Origin: Rhodobacteraceae bacterium UBA2776
Lineage (GTDB): Bacteria > Pseudomonadota > Alphaproteobacteria > Rhodobacterales > Rhodobacteraceae
DNA length: 16,610 bases
Direction: 5' to 3'
Assembly (NCBI GenBank): GCA_002352425.1
Contig: DEIK01000039.1
Coordinates: 7,744 to 24,353 of the forward strand
Shown: piece after piece, positions 6,273 through 14,431 of the stretch
Layout: every line of letters starts with the position of its first letter
Numbering within the stretch: the stretch's first letter is position 1
Made by a program: the position numbers and the translations under genes
Notes under the pieces: model-generated
Told to the model about the DNA's origin: nothing
The model's input: only the letters and a program-made list of their open reading frames with translations
Database searches by the model: none

Positions 6273-9200
6273 TGGCGACTATTGTATTATCATCAATCGG
6301 ATTTGCGGCAGGTTCGTCGGTAGGCGGTGCCGTTTTAGGGATGTCGAGTGCCGTCATTGGCCGCGCTGTCGGGGCAACGCTTGGCCGTGTGTTGGATCAG
6401 CGGATCATGGGGGCAGGCTCGGACGTTGTCGAAACCGGTCAAGTAGACCGTTTCCGTTTGACAGGGGCGTCCGAGGGGGCCTCGGTAGCGCAAGTTTATG
6501 GCCGAATGCGGATTGGCGGTCAAGTTATTTGGGCGTCGCAGTTCAAAGAGGGTGTTGTGGCCTCGGGCGGGGGCAAAGGTGCGCCACCGCAGCCTAAAAC
6601 ATTGACATATAATTACACGGTCAGCTTGGCGATTGCCCTGTGTGAAGGGGTGATCACACGAGTTGGTCGAATTTGGGCCGACGGGATCGAGATTTCGCGC
6701 GACGATCTAAATATGCGGGTGTATTCTGGGTCAGAAGATCAAATGCCGGATTCTAAGATCGAGGCGATTGAGGGGGCGGGACACGCCCCTGCGTATCGCG
6801 GCATTGCCTATGTAATGTTTGAAGATTTGCCAATGGGGCAATTTGGCAACCGGATACCGCAATTCACCTTTGAAGTGCTGCGCCCTGCACAAGATGAGGA
6901 CGAAGGTGACATTGCGCAGGCCGTTTCGGCCGTTGCTTTGATCCCTGGCACTGGCGAATATGCGTTGGCGACAACGCCGGTGCATTATTCATCGGGGTTT
7001 GGTGTGAACCGTACAGCCAATATGAACACGCCTTCGGGCAAAACCGATTTCGCGACATCTGTAGAAGCGATGGATGAAGAACTGCCCAATTGTGGCTCGG
7101 TTTCATTGGTGGTTTCCTGGTTTGGCGATGACTTACGCTGCGAGGATTGCAATATCCAGCCCAAGGTTGAGCAGATTGTCGATGACGGCACGGGGATGCC
7201 CTGGTCCGTTTCAGGTGTGTCGCGGGCCTTGGCTGAGGAGATTCCAAAGGTCGATCAGCGTTCAATCTACGGCGGAACACCAACGGATCAATCTGTGATT
7301 GAGGCAATTACGCATTTGAACGGGATCGGCAAGGGTGTGGTTCTTTATCCGTTTGTTCTGATGGATCAGATCGAGGGCAACGTCTTGCCAGATCCTTATT
7401 CAGATGAGGTAGGCCAAGCTGTGCTGCCATGGCGTGGGCGCATTACCCTTTCGGTTGCTCCTGAGAAAGACGGTGGCCCTGATGGCACGGTAGCAGCAGA
7501 AGACGAGGTTGCTGCATTCTTTGGCATGGCGACTGCAGCGGATTTCACCCCGACGGCCAATGGTGTGATCTATAGCGGTCCAGCGGAGTGGTCGTATCGA
7601 CGTTTTATCCTGCACTATGCACATCTTTGTGCAGCTGCAGGTGGGGTCGAGGCGTTTTTGATTGGTTCTGAATTGCGCGGGATGACACAGATTAGGGGGG
7701 CTGCAGGCAGCTTCCCCGTGGTCGAGGGGTTGCGGATTTTGGCAGCTGATGTGCGTGGTATTTTGGGTGTCGGAACCAAGATTTCCTATGCAGCCGATTG
7801 GTCCGAGTATTTCGGATATCAGCCACAAGATGGCAGCAATGATCGGTTGTTCCATCTGGATGCGCTATGGGCGGATGCAAACATAGATTTTATCGGCATT
7901 GATAACTACATGCCTATGTCCGATTGGCGCGACGGCTACGACCATCTGGATGCGGCTGCGGGTTCGATCTATGATCTTGATTATCTGAAATCAAATATCA
8001 TGGGTGGCGAGGGTTATGATTGGTATTACCACTCACCAGAAGCACGGGCCGCGCAAATTCGCACGCCAATTAGCGATGGAGAGCATGGGGAGCCATGGAT
8101 CTATCGCTATAAAGACCTCAAAGGGTGGTGGTTAAGCACCCATCATGAACGTATTGGTGGGGTAAGACAGAGCGATCCAACTGATTGGGAAGCTGGTTCA
8201 AAACCGATTTGGTTTACGGAACTTGGCTGTGCTGCCGTTGATAAGGGCACCAACCAGCCCAACAAATTTGTTGATCCCAAGTCGTCGGAATCCAGCCTGC
8301 CACGCCATTCGAATGGCACACGGGATGAGCTGATACAGGTTCAGTATCTGCGGGCGATGCATCAGTTTTGGACAGACCCCGAAAACAATCCGGTGCACGA
8401 TGAAACTGATGTGAAAATGTTGGATATGGAGCGCGCCCATGTTTGGGCATGGGATGCGCGTCCGTTCCCGTACTTCCCGAACAATCAAGACCTATGGACC
8501 GACGGCGAGAATTATGCGCGTGGTCATTGGATAAATGGACGTACTGCGGCGCGGTCTTTGGCATCGGCTGTTGCTGAGGTATGTGAGCGGTCGGGTGTTG
8601 TGAATTATGACGTGAGCCGCCTGTTTGGATATGTACGTGGTTATAGTGTTCCGGCAATTGACGGCGCGCGGTCAGCTCTGCAACCCCTGATGCTGGCCTA
8701 TGGGATCGATGCAGTCGAGCGCGACGGTGTTTTAATATTCAAAAACCGTGACGGGCGTGAAACGGCGACTGTACTGCCCGAAAAACTGGCAGTGGCGGCA
8801 GAAGCCAGCGGTTTGATCGAAACAGTACGCGCTCCATCTGCCGAGGTGGCCGGGCGGATCCGGTTGAACTATGTCGAGGCCAATGGTGATTATGAGGTGC
8901 GGGCGACCGAAGCAGTTTTTCCGGATGAGGCGACGTTTGGGGTTTCACAATCAGAACTGGCGTTGTCTTTCACTGCTGCTGAGGGACGCGCCGTGGTGGA
9001 GCGTTGGTTGGCTGAATCGCGGATTGCACGCGATGGCGCGCGTTTTGCGCTGCCGCTTTCGGAACTGGCGATTGGCGCCGGTGATGTGGTGCGATTGCCT
9101 AGCGAGGATGGTGAAGCGCTGTATCGGTTGGACCATGTGGAGCAATCTGGAGCGCAGATGATTGAGGCGGTTCGGGTCGAAACGGGGGTTTATCGGCCGA

Positions 9201-10183
9201 GTGACCGCTTGGAAGAAGATACCACTGTGCGCCCCTTTACGCCAGCAGTACCGGCCTATCCAGTATTCCTAGACTTGCCGTTGATGCGCGGTGACGAGGT
9301 AGAGCATGCGCCGCATGTTGCTATCACCGCGACGCCTTGGCCAGGGCCAGTGGCGATTTACAGCTCCTCAACAGACGAAGGTTATAGTCTGAACCGTTTG
9401 GTGGAGGCCTCTTCTATCATTGGCCTGACGGCAACGCCTTTGGCGGCGGCGCGCCAAGGTATGAAGGACAATGGGCCGGCACTTCGTGTGACGGTCTTTG
9501 GCGGAGCATTGTCGTCGGTTAGTTGGGCAAATGTGTTGAATGGGGCAAATCTGGCGGCCATTGGTGATGGGTCCAGCGAAAACTGGGAGTTGTTCCAGTT
9601 TGCGGACGCGACTTTAGTGGCCGAAGACACCTATGATTTAACCTTACGGTTGCGGGGCCAAGTTGGCTCAGACGGGATAATGCCTCAGGAATGGCCCGTT
9701 GGCAGTCAATTCGTTTTATTAAACGGTGTGCCTGGACAGGTGGACATAGCCGCTAGTGAGCGTGGATTGTCACGACATTACCGGATTGGGCCTGCGGCGC
9801 GAAACTATGATGACCCGGCCTATATCCATCTGCAATCTGCGTTTCAGGGGATCGGTTTACGACCCTATTCGCCCTGCCATTTGCTGGCCGTTGGCAATTC
9901 CGGGTCTGATATTGATGTTTCATGGATCAGGCGCACGCGGATCGATGGGGACAGTTGGGAGTCTGTTGAGGTGCCTCTGGGCGAAGCTGGCGAAAGCTAT
10001 CTGGTTCGCGTGATGGATGGGGGTACCGTGGTGCGTGAAACCACCGTGGGGGGGGCAAATTGGACGTATCTGGCCACGGATCAGGCGCTGGATGGCGTAA
10101 TGGCCCCATTTCAAATCGCAGTTGCGCAAATATCCAACCGATTTGGGGCAGGGGTGTTTGAAGTGCTCGAGGTTGCAAGTTAA
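6272..10183 (+). CDS. g15: GTA megatron / host-specificity tail-tip protein (TIM-barrel plus phage-tail domains)
   Basis: Very large tail-tip protein, 1303 residues from ATG 6272 (AGGAGG at 6259-6264, overlapping the g14 stop). An in-frame upstream start at 6221 would lie inside g14 and is rejected. Order: a glycine/alanine-rich hydrophobic N-terminus (residues 1-35); a beta-rich hub-like region with QVYGRMRIGGQVIWASQF and TYNYTVSLAIALCEG; a GTA TIM-barrel (glycosidase-like) domain around residues 425-730, with FLIGSELRGM (Glu467), FIGIDNYMPMSDW (Asp544) and WFTELGCAAVDKGTNQPNKF (Glu650); then from about residue 775 a phage tail-tip domain (YDVSRLFGYVRGYSV, QPLMLAYGIDAVERDGVL) and C-terminal beta domains. 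Together with g13 and g14 it would form the device that penetrates the recipient envelope. Whether the barrel is catalytic cannot be told from sequence. The TAA is followed directly by TAG and the next ATG. Confidence 0.93.
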   Translation: MATIVLSSIGFAAGSSVGGAVLGMSSAVIGRAVGATLGRVLDQRIMGAGSDVVETGQVDRFRLTGASEGASVAQVYGRMRIGGQVIWASQFKEGVVASGGGKGAPPQPKTLTYNYTVSLAIALCEGVITRVGRIWADGIEISRDDLNMRVYSGSEDQMPDSKIEAIEGAGHAPAYRGIAYVMFEDLPMGQFGNRIPQFTFEVLRPAQDEDEGDIAQAVSAVALIPGTGEYALATTPVHYSSGFGVNRTANMNTPSGKTDFATSVEAMDEELPNCGSVSLVVSWFGDDLRCEDCNIQPKVEQIVDDGTGMPWSVSGVSRALAEEIPKVDQRSIYGGTPTDQSVIEAITHLNGIGKGVVLYPFVLMDQIEGNVLPDPYSDEVGQAVLPWRGRITLSVAPEKDGGPDGTVAAEDEVAAFFGMATAADFTPTANGVIYSGPAEWSYRRFILHYAHLCAAAGGVEAFLIGSELRGMTQIRGAAGSFPVVEGLRILAADVRGILGVGTKISYAADWSEYFGYQPQDGSNDRLFHLDALWADANIDFIGIDNYMPMSDWRDGYDHLDAAAGSIYDLDYLKSNIMGGEGYDWYYHSPEARAAQIRTPISDGEHGEPWIYRYKDLKGWWLSTHHERIGGVRQSDPTDWEAGSKPIWFTELGCAAVDKGTNQPNKFVDPKSSESSLPRHSNGTRDELIQVQYLRAMHQFWTDPENNPVHDETDVKMLDMERAHVWAWDARPFPYFPNNQDLWTDGENYARGHWINGRTAARSLASAVAEVCERSGVVNYDVSRLFGYVRGYSVPAIDGARSALQPLMLAYGIDAVERDGVLIFKNRDGRETATVLPEKLAVAAEASGLIETVRAPSAEVAGRIRLNYVEANGDYEVRATEAVFPDEATFGVSQSELALSFTAAEGRAVVERWLAESRIARDGARFALPLSELAIGAGDVVRLPSEDGEALYRLDHVEQSGAQMIEAVRVETGVYRPSDRLEEDTTVRPFTPAVPAYPVFLDLPLMRGDEVEHAPHVAITATPWPGPVAIYSSSTDEGYSLNRLVEASSIIGLTATPLAAARQGMKDNGPALRVTVFGGALSSVSWANVLNGANLAAIGDGSSENWELFQFADATLVAEDTYDLTLRLRGQVGSDGIMPQEWPVGSQFVLLNGVPGQVDIAASERGLSRHYRIGPAARNYDDPAYIHLQSAFQGIGLRPYSPCHLLAVGNSGSDIDVSWIRRTRIDGDSWESVEVPLGEAGESYLVRVMDGGTVVRETTVGGANWTYLATDQALDGVMAPFQIAVAQISNRFGAGVFEVLEVAS

Positions 10184-10186
10184 TAG

Positions 10187-10597
10187 ATGCGCCCTGTCTT
10201 ACATGGTGATATCGTGACTGCGGCGCGGGTTTTGTTGCCGTTGCCGCACCCCAAACGGCGAGAGATCATGCAGCAAATGCTGGAGCAGGCCAGCTTTGCG
10301 GATTTGCATTTCAAACGGTTGAGGCGCGGGCATCCGGTTTGGGGCAATGGCAGTTTGATGGCCGCAGCCATGGCTCGCGATATGGCACCCGAACCTTTTT
10401 TAGACGACCTAGCCTATTGTCGTTGCTTTGTCGTGGTGTTTGAAGAGCTTATAAAGTGGCGATGTGAACGCGTTGCTTTTAACCGGCCGCGCAAGTTACG
10501 CAAGAAACAACGGTTGGATCAAGTTTCATACGTTTTGTCGGAATGTCCTCACCGCAACTTGTACAAATACCGAATTCGCCCTCATCTATCCGTTTGA
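10187..10597 (+). CDS. Small conserved protein encoded directly after the GTA operon, function unknown
   Basis: Encodes 136 residues starting four bases after the g15 stop, so it is probably translated and transcribed with the GTA operon. The first ~95 residues (MRPVLHGDIVTAARVLLPLP, EQASFADLHFKRLRRGHPVWG, NGSLMAAAMARD, EPFLDDLAYCRCFVVVFEELI) resemble a small helical protein I associate with this position downstream of g15 in other Rhodobacterales. I cannot name a function. The last ~40 residues (from about 10479) are very basic and are the antisense reading of the DksA-like gene's zinc-finger codons. They are therefore probably a read-through tail rather than a conserved domain. Confidence is good for the N-terminal part and low for the tail. 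Confidence 0.7.
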   Translation: MRPVLHGDIVTAARVLLPLPHPKRREIMQQMLEQASFADLHFKRLRRGHPVWGNGSLMAAAMARDMAPEPFLDDLAYCRCFVVVFEELIKWRCERVAFNRPRKLRKKQRLDQVSYVLSECPHRNLYKYRIRPHLSV

Positions 10598-10817
10598 AAG
10601 CGGCATCAATGTGTTGTGATTGTTGCGCGCGTCGCGCTTGTGCAGCATTCGCCATCGCTTGCTGTTGTAGTGCCCCCATGCGGCTAAGGCGCCCCACGGA
10701 CTGCTGATCAAGCACAACAGTTTTCTGGCTATCTTGAGCAATATCATCCTGTGCATTCAAATGCGCACGCATTTCATTCAGCAAGTTGCTGAAATGCGTG
10801 ATTTGAGAGTCATTCAT
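10479..10817 (-). CDS. DksA/TraR-family C4 zinc-finger regulator
   Basis: Small DksA/TraR-type protein, 112 residues from the ATG whose first base is 10817. An in-frame ATG ten codons upstream (10847) is possible, and neither has a clear ribosome binding site; I prefer the shorter form because homologues I know are about this length. Residues 4-80 are helical and Gln/Ala-rich, with TVVLDQQSVGRLSRMGALQ and then AMANAAQARRAQ. The C-terminus has Cys85-x2-Cys88-x17-Cys106-x2-Cys109, the canonical zinc motif of the family. Such proteins bind in the secondary channel of RNA polymerase and modulate transcription, often with ppGpp. It is shorter than E. coli DksA. Its 3' end overlaps the convergent gene at 10187-10597 by 119 nt. 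It is divergent from cysE. Confidence 0.85.
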   Translation of the reverse strand: MNDSQITHFSNLLNEMRAHLNAQDDIAQDSQKTVVLDQQSVGRLSRMGALQQQAMANAAQARRAQQSQHIDAAFKRIDEGEFGICTSCGEDIPTKRMKLDPTVVSCVTCAAG

Positions 10818-10848
10818 GATGCTGATACCATTGATCAGGGCTTTCATC

Positions 10849-10876
10849 TTGGCGTGTGGTGCTTATCTGTTATAAA
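10849..10876 (+). promoter_or_regulatory. Probable cysE promoter
   Basis: TTGGCG at 10849-10854, 16 nt spacer, TATAAA at 10871-10876, which would start transcription about 18-20 bases before the cysE ATG at 10902. On the opposite strand 10874-10869 reads TATAAC, so the -10 region could also serve the divergent DksA-like gene, though no good -35 for that direction is seen. Confidence 0.45.
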
Positions 10877-10888
10877 CAGGTCAAGCAC
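10859..10888. repeat. Nested inverted repeat around the cysE -10 box (candidate operator)
   Basis: Two nested arms share a centre near 10873: CTGTT 10867-10871 with AACAG 10875-10879, and GTGCTT 10859-10864 with AAGCAC 10883-10888. The two outer spacers differ by one base (2 and 3 nt). The position over the -10 box in a divergent gap suggests a regulator site or symmetric promoter; no regulator is identified. Confidence 0.5.
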
Positions 10889-10901
10889 TAAGGAAGCCGA
10901 G

Positions 10902-11711
10902 ATGACAAACACGCGTACAAAACTAGTCGAAGTCGACCCCGTATGGGCCCGTATCTGTGACGAGGCTACTGAAGCGGTACAGAATGAGCCATTGATGGGT
11001 GGGTTGATCCATTCTTCGGTGTTGCACCATTCTGCCTTAGAGCGTGCTTTGGCTTATCGAATTTCGTTGAAACTGGCGTCTGGTGAGATGTCTGAGCAAA
11101 TCTTGCGTGAGATATCGGATGAGGCCTATGAGGCATCGCCCCAATTGGGGCAGATGGCGCGAGCCGATTTGGTCGCCGTTTTTGAGCGTGATCCGGCCTG
11201 TCATAGACTATTGCAGCCACTGTTGTATTTCAAAGGTTTTCAAGCTGTGCAGGCCTATCGCATTGGGCATTGGTTGTGGAACAATGGCCGTCGAGATATG
11301 GCCTTCTTTTTCCAGATGCGGATTTCCGAAATGTTCGGGATCGACATTCATCCTGGGGCCAAGATCGGGCAGGGGATCATGATTGATCATGCCCATTCAA
11401 TCGTGATTGGTGAAACCGCCGTGGTCGGTAACAATGTTTCGATGTTGCATTCGGTGACATTGGGTGGCACGGGCAAAGAGGACGATGACCGCCACCCCAA
11501 GATTGGCAATGGTGTGTTAATCGGGGCAGGTGCTAAGATTTTAGGAAATATTGACGTGGGCGATTGCTCAAGGGTCGCAGCAGGGTCTGTGGTTTTACAC
11601 GATGTACCTGCGCGCAAAACAGTTGCAGGGGTGCCTGCAAAAATCGTTGGTGATTCCGGTTGCGACCAGCCTTCAATGACAATGGATCAACTGTTAAACG
11701 GCGCGTCGTAA
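10902..11711 (+). CDS. cysE: Serine O-acetyltransferase
   Basis: Transfers acetyl from acetyl-CoA to L-serine to give O-acetylserine, the first step of cysteine synthesis in the cytoplasm. The start is ATG 10902, with AAGGA at 10890-10894 seven bases upstream, giving 269 residues, the usual CysE length. Residues 10-120 are the helical N-terminal domain, including PLLYFKGFQAVQAYRIGHWLW. Residues 145-250 are the left-handed beta-helix of hexapeptide repeats (HPGAKIGQGIMIDHAHSIVIG, HSVTLGGTGKEDDDRHPKIG, GVLIGAGAKILGNIDVG). Catalytic residues corresponding to E. coli Asp143, His158 and His193 are Asp148, His163 and His198. The C-terminal tail (QPSMTMDQLLNG) is of the E. coli type that contacts cysteine synthase and mediates feedback control. 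Transcribed from its own promoter and ended by a terminator at 11733-11765. Confidence 0.96.
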   Translation: MTNTRTKLVEVDPVWARICDEATEAVQNEPLMGGLIHSSVLHHSALERALAYRISLKLASGEMSEQILREISDEAYEASPQLGQMARADLVAVFERDPACHRLLQPLLYFKGFQAVQAYRIGHWLWNNGRRDMAFFFQMRISEMFGIDIHPGAKIGQGIMIDHAHSIVIGETAVVGNNVSMLHSVTLGGTGKEDDDRHPKIGNGVLIGAGAKILGNIDVGDCSRVAAGSVVLHDVPARKTVAGVPAKIVGDSGCDQPSMTMDQLLNGAS

Positions 11712-11732
11712 ATATTGAAAATTTGCAAGGAG

Positions 11733-11765
11733 GGCGCGTAAATTCTACTTACCGCGCCGTTTTTT
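11733..11765 (+). terminator. Intrinsic terminator of cysE
   Basis: GGCGCG at 11733-11738 pairs with CGCGCC at 11753-11758 (with TAA/TTA continuing the stem past one bulged C), followed by G and six T at 11760-11765. It lies 22 nt after the cysE stop. Read from the minus strand no T-run follows the stem, so it would act mainly on cysE, although it also lies just beyond the pdhC stop at 11773. Confidence 0.85.
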
Positions 11766-11772
11766 GTTCGTT

Positions 11773-13044
11773 TTATGCAAGCATGGAAACTGGGTTTTCC
11801 AAATTCTCGACGATAGCATTCAGCAAAACTGCACCCAATGCGCCGTCAATCACGCGGTGATCGACTGAGAGTGTGACCGACATAACTGTCGCAACTGAAA
11901 GCGTGCCGTCTTTACCAACAACCGGTTTTTTCATACCCGCGCCAACGGCCAGAATTGCCCCGTGCGGTGGGTTGATCACGGCGTCGAAATTGTCGATGCC
12001 AAACATCCCAAGGTTTGAGATCGCAAAGCTGCCACCAAGGTATTCGTGCGGGGCAAGTTTTTTGTCACGGGCGCGGCCCGCTAGGTCTTTCATCTCAGTA
12101 GAAAGTTGTGAGAGCGATTTGGTTTCGGCATCCTTGATTACGGGTGTGAATAAACCACCATCAATTGCCACAGCGACGGCTACGTCAGATGGTTTCATCT
12201 GGAACAATCGGTCATTTGCCCAGATCGAATTGGCTTCTGGGACGGTTTGCAACGCCATTGCACAGGCTTTGATGATAAAGTCGTTGACCGAAACCTTTAC
12301 TCCACGCTTTTCAAGCTGCTTGTTGATTGCGGTACGACCCGCCAGCAGTGCATCAATGCGAATGTCGCGGCGCAGGTAAAAATGCGGGATCGATTGTTTG
12401 GCTTCCGTCAGGCGCGCGGCGATGGTTTTACGCATGCCATTCAGGGCGATTTCCTCATATTCACGATCTGCATAGATTTTGGATAGAGCGTCGTCGGAAG
12501 GGCCGGTCGGCAAGGCTGTAGCGGTAGGGGCCGCGACGGCAACGTTCGCAGTTTTACCCAAAACGTCGGCCATTACGATGCGGCCATGTGGGCCGGAACC
12601 GGAAATTGTTTTAAGATCAATGCTTGCGTCCGCCGCAAAGCGACGCGCCAGCGGTGAGGCGAAAACGCGCGCGCCATCTCTGGCTGAAACAAGCTTTGCG
12701 ACTTCTGACGCTACAGCTTTTGTGGCAATTTCAACGGCGGCTTCAGGTGCAAGGGACGCAGCGGCGGTGGCAGGTTTAGTCGATATGTCCGCGCCGGTTT
12801 CCCCATCTTCCAGCAGTACCATGATGGCGGTATTCACTTTCACGCCCTCACTGCCTTCAGTTACCAGTAATTTACCAACAATACCTTCGTCGACGGCTTC
12901 AAATTCCATCGTGGCTTTGTCGGTTTCGATCTCGGCGATCAGGTCGCCCGAGGTCACCGCGTCGCCTTCTTTGACCAGCCATTTGGCCAGTGTGCCTTCC
13001 TCCATCGTTGGGGAAAGGGCGGGCATCAGAATTTCAATTGGCAT
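11773..13044 (-). CDS. pdhC: Pyruvate dehydrogenase E2, dihydrolipoamide acetyltransferase
   Basis: E2 core of the pyruvate dehydrogenase complex, passing the acetyl group from lipoyl-lysine to CoA; 423 residues. The N-terminal lipoyl domain (1-80) carries the lipoylation site Lys43 in ETDKATMEFEA. An Ala-rich linker follows, then the peripheral subunit-binding domain at about 128-162 (FASPLARRFAADASIDLKTI, GSGPHGRIVMADV). The acetyltransferase domain is at about 195-423, with HFYLRRDIRID and, near the end, the active-site DHRVIDGA (His396, Asp400). Only one lipoyl domain is present. The start has GGGAG at 13057-13053 (minus), eight bases upstream and directly abutting the pdhB stop; the gap between the genes is 13 nt. 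Last gene of the operon. Confidence 0.97.
   Translation of the reverse strand: MPIEILMPALSPTMEEGTLAKWLVKEGDAVTSGDLIAEIETDKATMEFEAVDEGIVGKLLVTEGSEGVKVNTAIMVLLEDGETGADISTKPATAAASLAPEAAVEIATKAVASEVAKLVSARDGARVFASPLARRFAADASIDLKTISGSGPHGRIVMADVLGKTANVAVAAPTATALPTGPSDDALSKIYADREYEEIALNGMRKTIAARLTEAKQSIPHFYLRRDIRIDALLAGRTAINKQLEKRGVKVSVNDFIIKACAMALQTVPEANSIWANDRLFQMKPSDVAVAVAIDGGLFTPVIKDAETKSLSQLSTEMKDLAGRARDKKLAPHEYLGGSFAISNLGMFGIDNFDAVINPPHGAILAVGAGMKKPVVGKDGTLSVATVMSVTLSVDHRVIDGALGAVLLNAIVENLENPVSMLA
12895..13044 (-). repeat. Lipoyl-domain coding repeat, pdhC copy
   Basis: The first 50 codons of pdhC are a close direct copy of the first 50 codons of pdhB (14282-14431). Long identical stretches occur, including around MPALSPTMEEGTLAKWLVK and ETDKATMEFEA. 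This is an in-operon domain duplication rather than a mobile repeat. Confidence 0.8.
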
Positions 13045-13057
13045 CGCTTACGCTCCC

Positions 13058-14431
13058 TTAACGATATGTAACTTTGTGAACGGCCTCGATGACCTCGTCA
13101 GTGGTCACCAGCGCCAGTTTTTCAAGGTTGGCGGCATAGGGCATCGGGACGTCCTTACCAGTGCAGGTGATTACAGGCGCATCTAGATAGTCGAACGCCT
13201 CCTGCATAAGGGTCGAGGCGATATGCCCGCCAATCGAGCCAACGGGCCAACCTTCCTCAACTGTGACACAACGATTTGTTTTCATTACGGATTTAATAAC
13301 CGTCGCAGTGTCCATCGGGCGCAGTGTGCGCAGGTCAATCACTTCGGCAGAAATACCGCCCTCGGCCAAACGATCAGCGGCTTCAAGCGCGTATTTCATC
13401 CCGATGCCGAAGCTGACAATCGTCACATCCGTGCCTTCGCGCCAGATTTTGGCGACGCCGAAGGGCACTGTGTAATCCTCCAAAACCGGTACATCAAAAC
13501 TTTGACCGTAGAGGATTTCATTCTCTAGAAAAATAACGGGGTTCGGATCGCGAATGGCTGTTTTCAACAGACCCTTGGCGTCAGCGGCCGAATACGGCAT
13601 CACCACTTTCAGGCCCGGAATTTGGGCATACCAAGCGGCGTAATCTTGACTGTGTTGGGCACCCACGCGGGCCGCTGCGCCATTGGCACCGCGAAACACC
13701 ATTTGTGAGCCCATCTGACCGCCAGACATATAGAGCGTTTTGGCGGCGGAGTTGATGATTTGGTCGAGCGCTTGGACGGCAAAGTTGAAAGTCATAAACT
13801 CGACAATTGGTTTTAGACCACCAAAGGCGGACCCGACAGCGATGCCCGTAAAGCCGTGCTCGGTGATGGGTGTGTCGATCACGCGCCGTTCGCCAAACTC
13901 TTCCAACATACCCTGACTGATTTTATAAGCACCCTGATATTGGGCAACTTCTTCGCCCATCAGGTAGACCATTTCGTCGCGGCGCATTTCTTCGGCCATT
14001 GCATCCCGTAACGCTTCGCGCACTGTGGTTGATTTCATTTCGGTGCCTTCCGGAATTTCGGAATCCTGCGGCATGGTTGCGGCGACAGGTGCGGCGGCTG
14101 GAACTGGAGGCGCCGTTGGGGCTGCGACTTCGACCGCGGGTGCAGGGGCTGCCGCAGCGATCGACACAACGGCCGCGCTAGCATCCTCACCTTCTTCTAA
14201 CAACACAGCGATAGGGGTATTGACTGTAACGTCTTCAGTGCCTTCAGAAATCAAAATTTTACCCATGATCCCCTCATCAACAGCCTCGAACTCCATCGTG
14301 GCTTTGTCGGTCTCGATTTCAGCAATAATCATGCCGGATTCGATCACATCCCCTTCTTTGACCAGCCATTTGGCCAATGTGCCTTCTTCCATCGTGGGCG
14401 AAAGTGCGGGCATCAGAATTTCGATAGCCAT
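13058..14431 (-). CDS. pdhB: Pyruvate dehydrogenase E1 component beta subunit with N-terminal lipoyl domain
   Basis: E1-beta subunit that with PdhA decarboxylates pyruvate on thiamine diphosphate; 457 residues. The start chosen is the ATG with first base 14431, because GGAG at 14444-14441 lies nine bases upstream. An ATG three codons earlier (14440) abuts that GGAG and cannot use it. Residues 1-80 are a lipoyl domain with Lys43, an arrangement well known in alphaproteobacteria. Residues 84-130 are an Ala/Pro-rich flexible linker. Residues 135-457 are the transketolase-like pyrimidine-binding and C-terminal domains: GEEVAQYQGAYK (the Glu pair at 160-161, which contacts thiamine diphosphate), DTPITEHGFTGIAVG, EFMTFNFAVQALDQIINSAA and GAQHSQDYAAWYA (His260). 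Second gene of the operon, 27 nt after pdhA. Confidence 0.97.
   Translation of the reverse strand: MAIEILMPALSPTMEEGTLAKWLVKEGDVIESGMIIAEIETDKATMEFEAVDEGIMGKILISEGTEDVTVNTPIAVLLEEGEDASAAVVSIAAAAPAPAVEVAAPTAPPVPAAAPVAATMPQDSEIPEGTEMKSTTVREALRDAMAEEMRRDEMVYLMGEEVAQYQGAYKISQGMLEEFGERRVIDTPITEHGFTGIAVGSAFGGLKPIVEFMTFNFAVQALDQIINSAAKTLYMSGGQMGSQMVFRGANGAAARVGAQHSQDYAAWYAQIPGLKVVMPYSAADAKGLLKTAIRDPNPVIFLENEILYGQSFDVPVLEDYTVPFGVAKIWREGTDVTIVSFGIGMKYALEAADRLAEGGISAEVIDLRTLRPMDTATVIKSVMKTNRCVTVEEGWPVGSIGGHIASTLMQEAFDYLDAPVITCTGKDVPMPYAANLEKLALVTTDEVIEAVHKVTYR
14282..14431 (-). repeat. Lipoyl-domain coding repeat, pdhB copy
   Basis: Partner of the repeat at 12895-13044. By my count about 66 of the first 82 residues are identical between the two proteins, with differences clustered near residues 29-35 and 56-80. 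Confidence 0.8.

Noticed and set aside
10734..10901. 56-codon upstream extension of cysE
   Set aside because: It crosses the divergent promoter and the DksA-like gene; ATG 10902 has AAGGA at the right spacing and gives the normal CysE length.
12479..13186. Plus-strand open frame of 235 codons opposite pdhC and pdhB
   Set aside because: Ser/Ala/Thr-rich antisense shadow of Ala- and Glu-rich pdh coding sequence with no recognisable domain.
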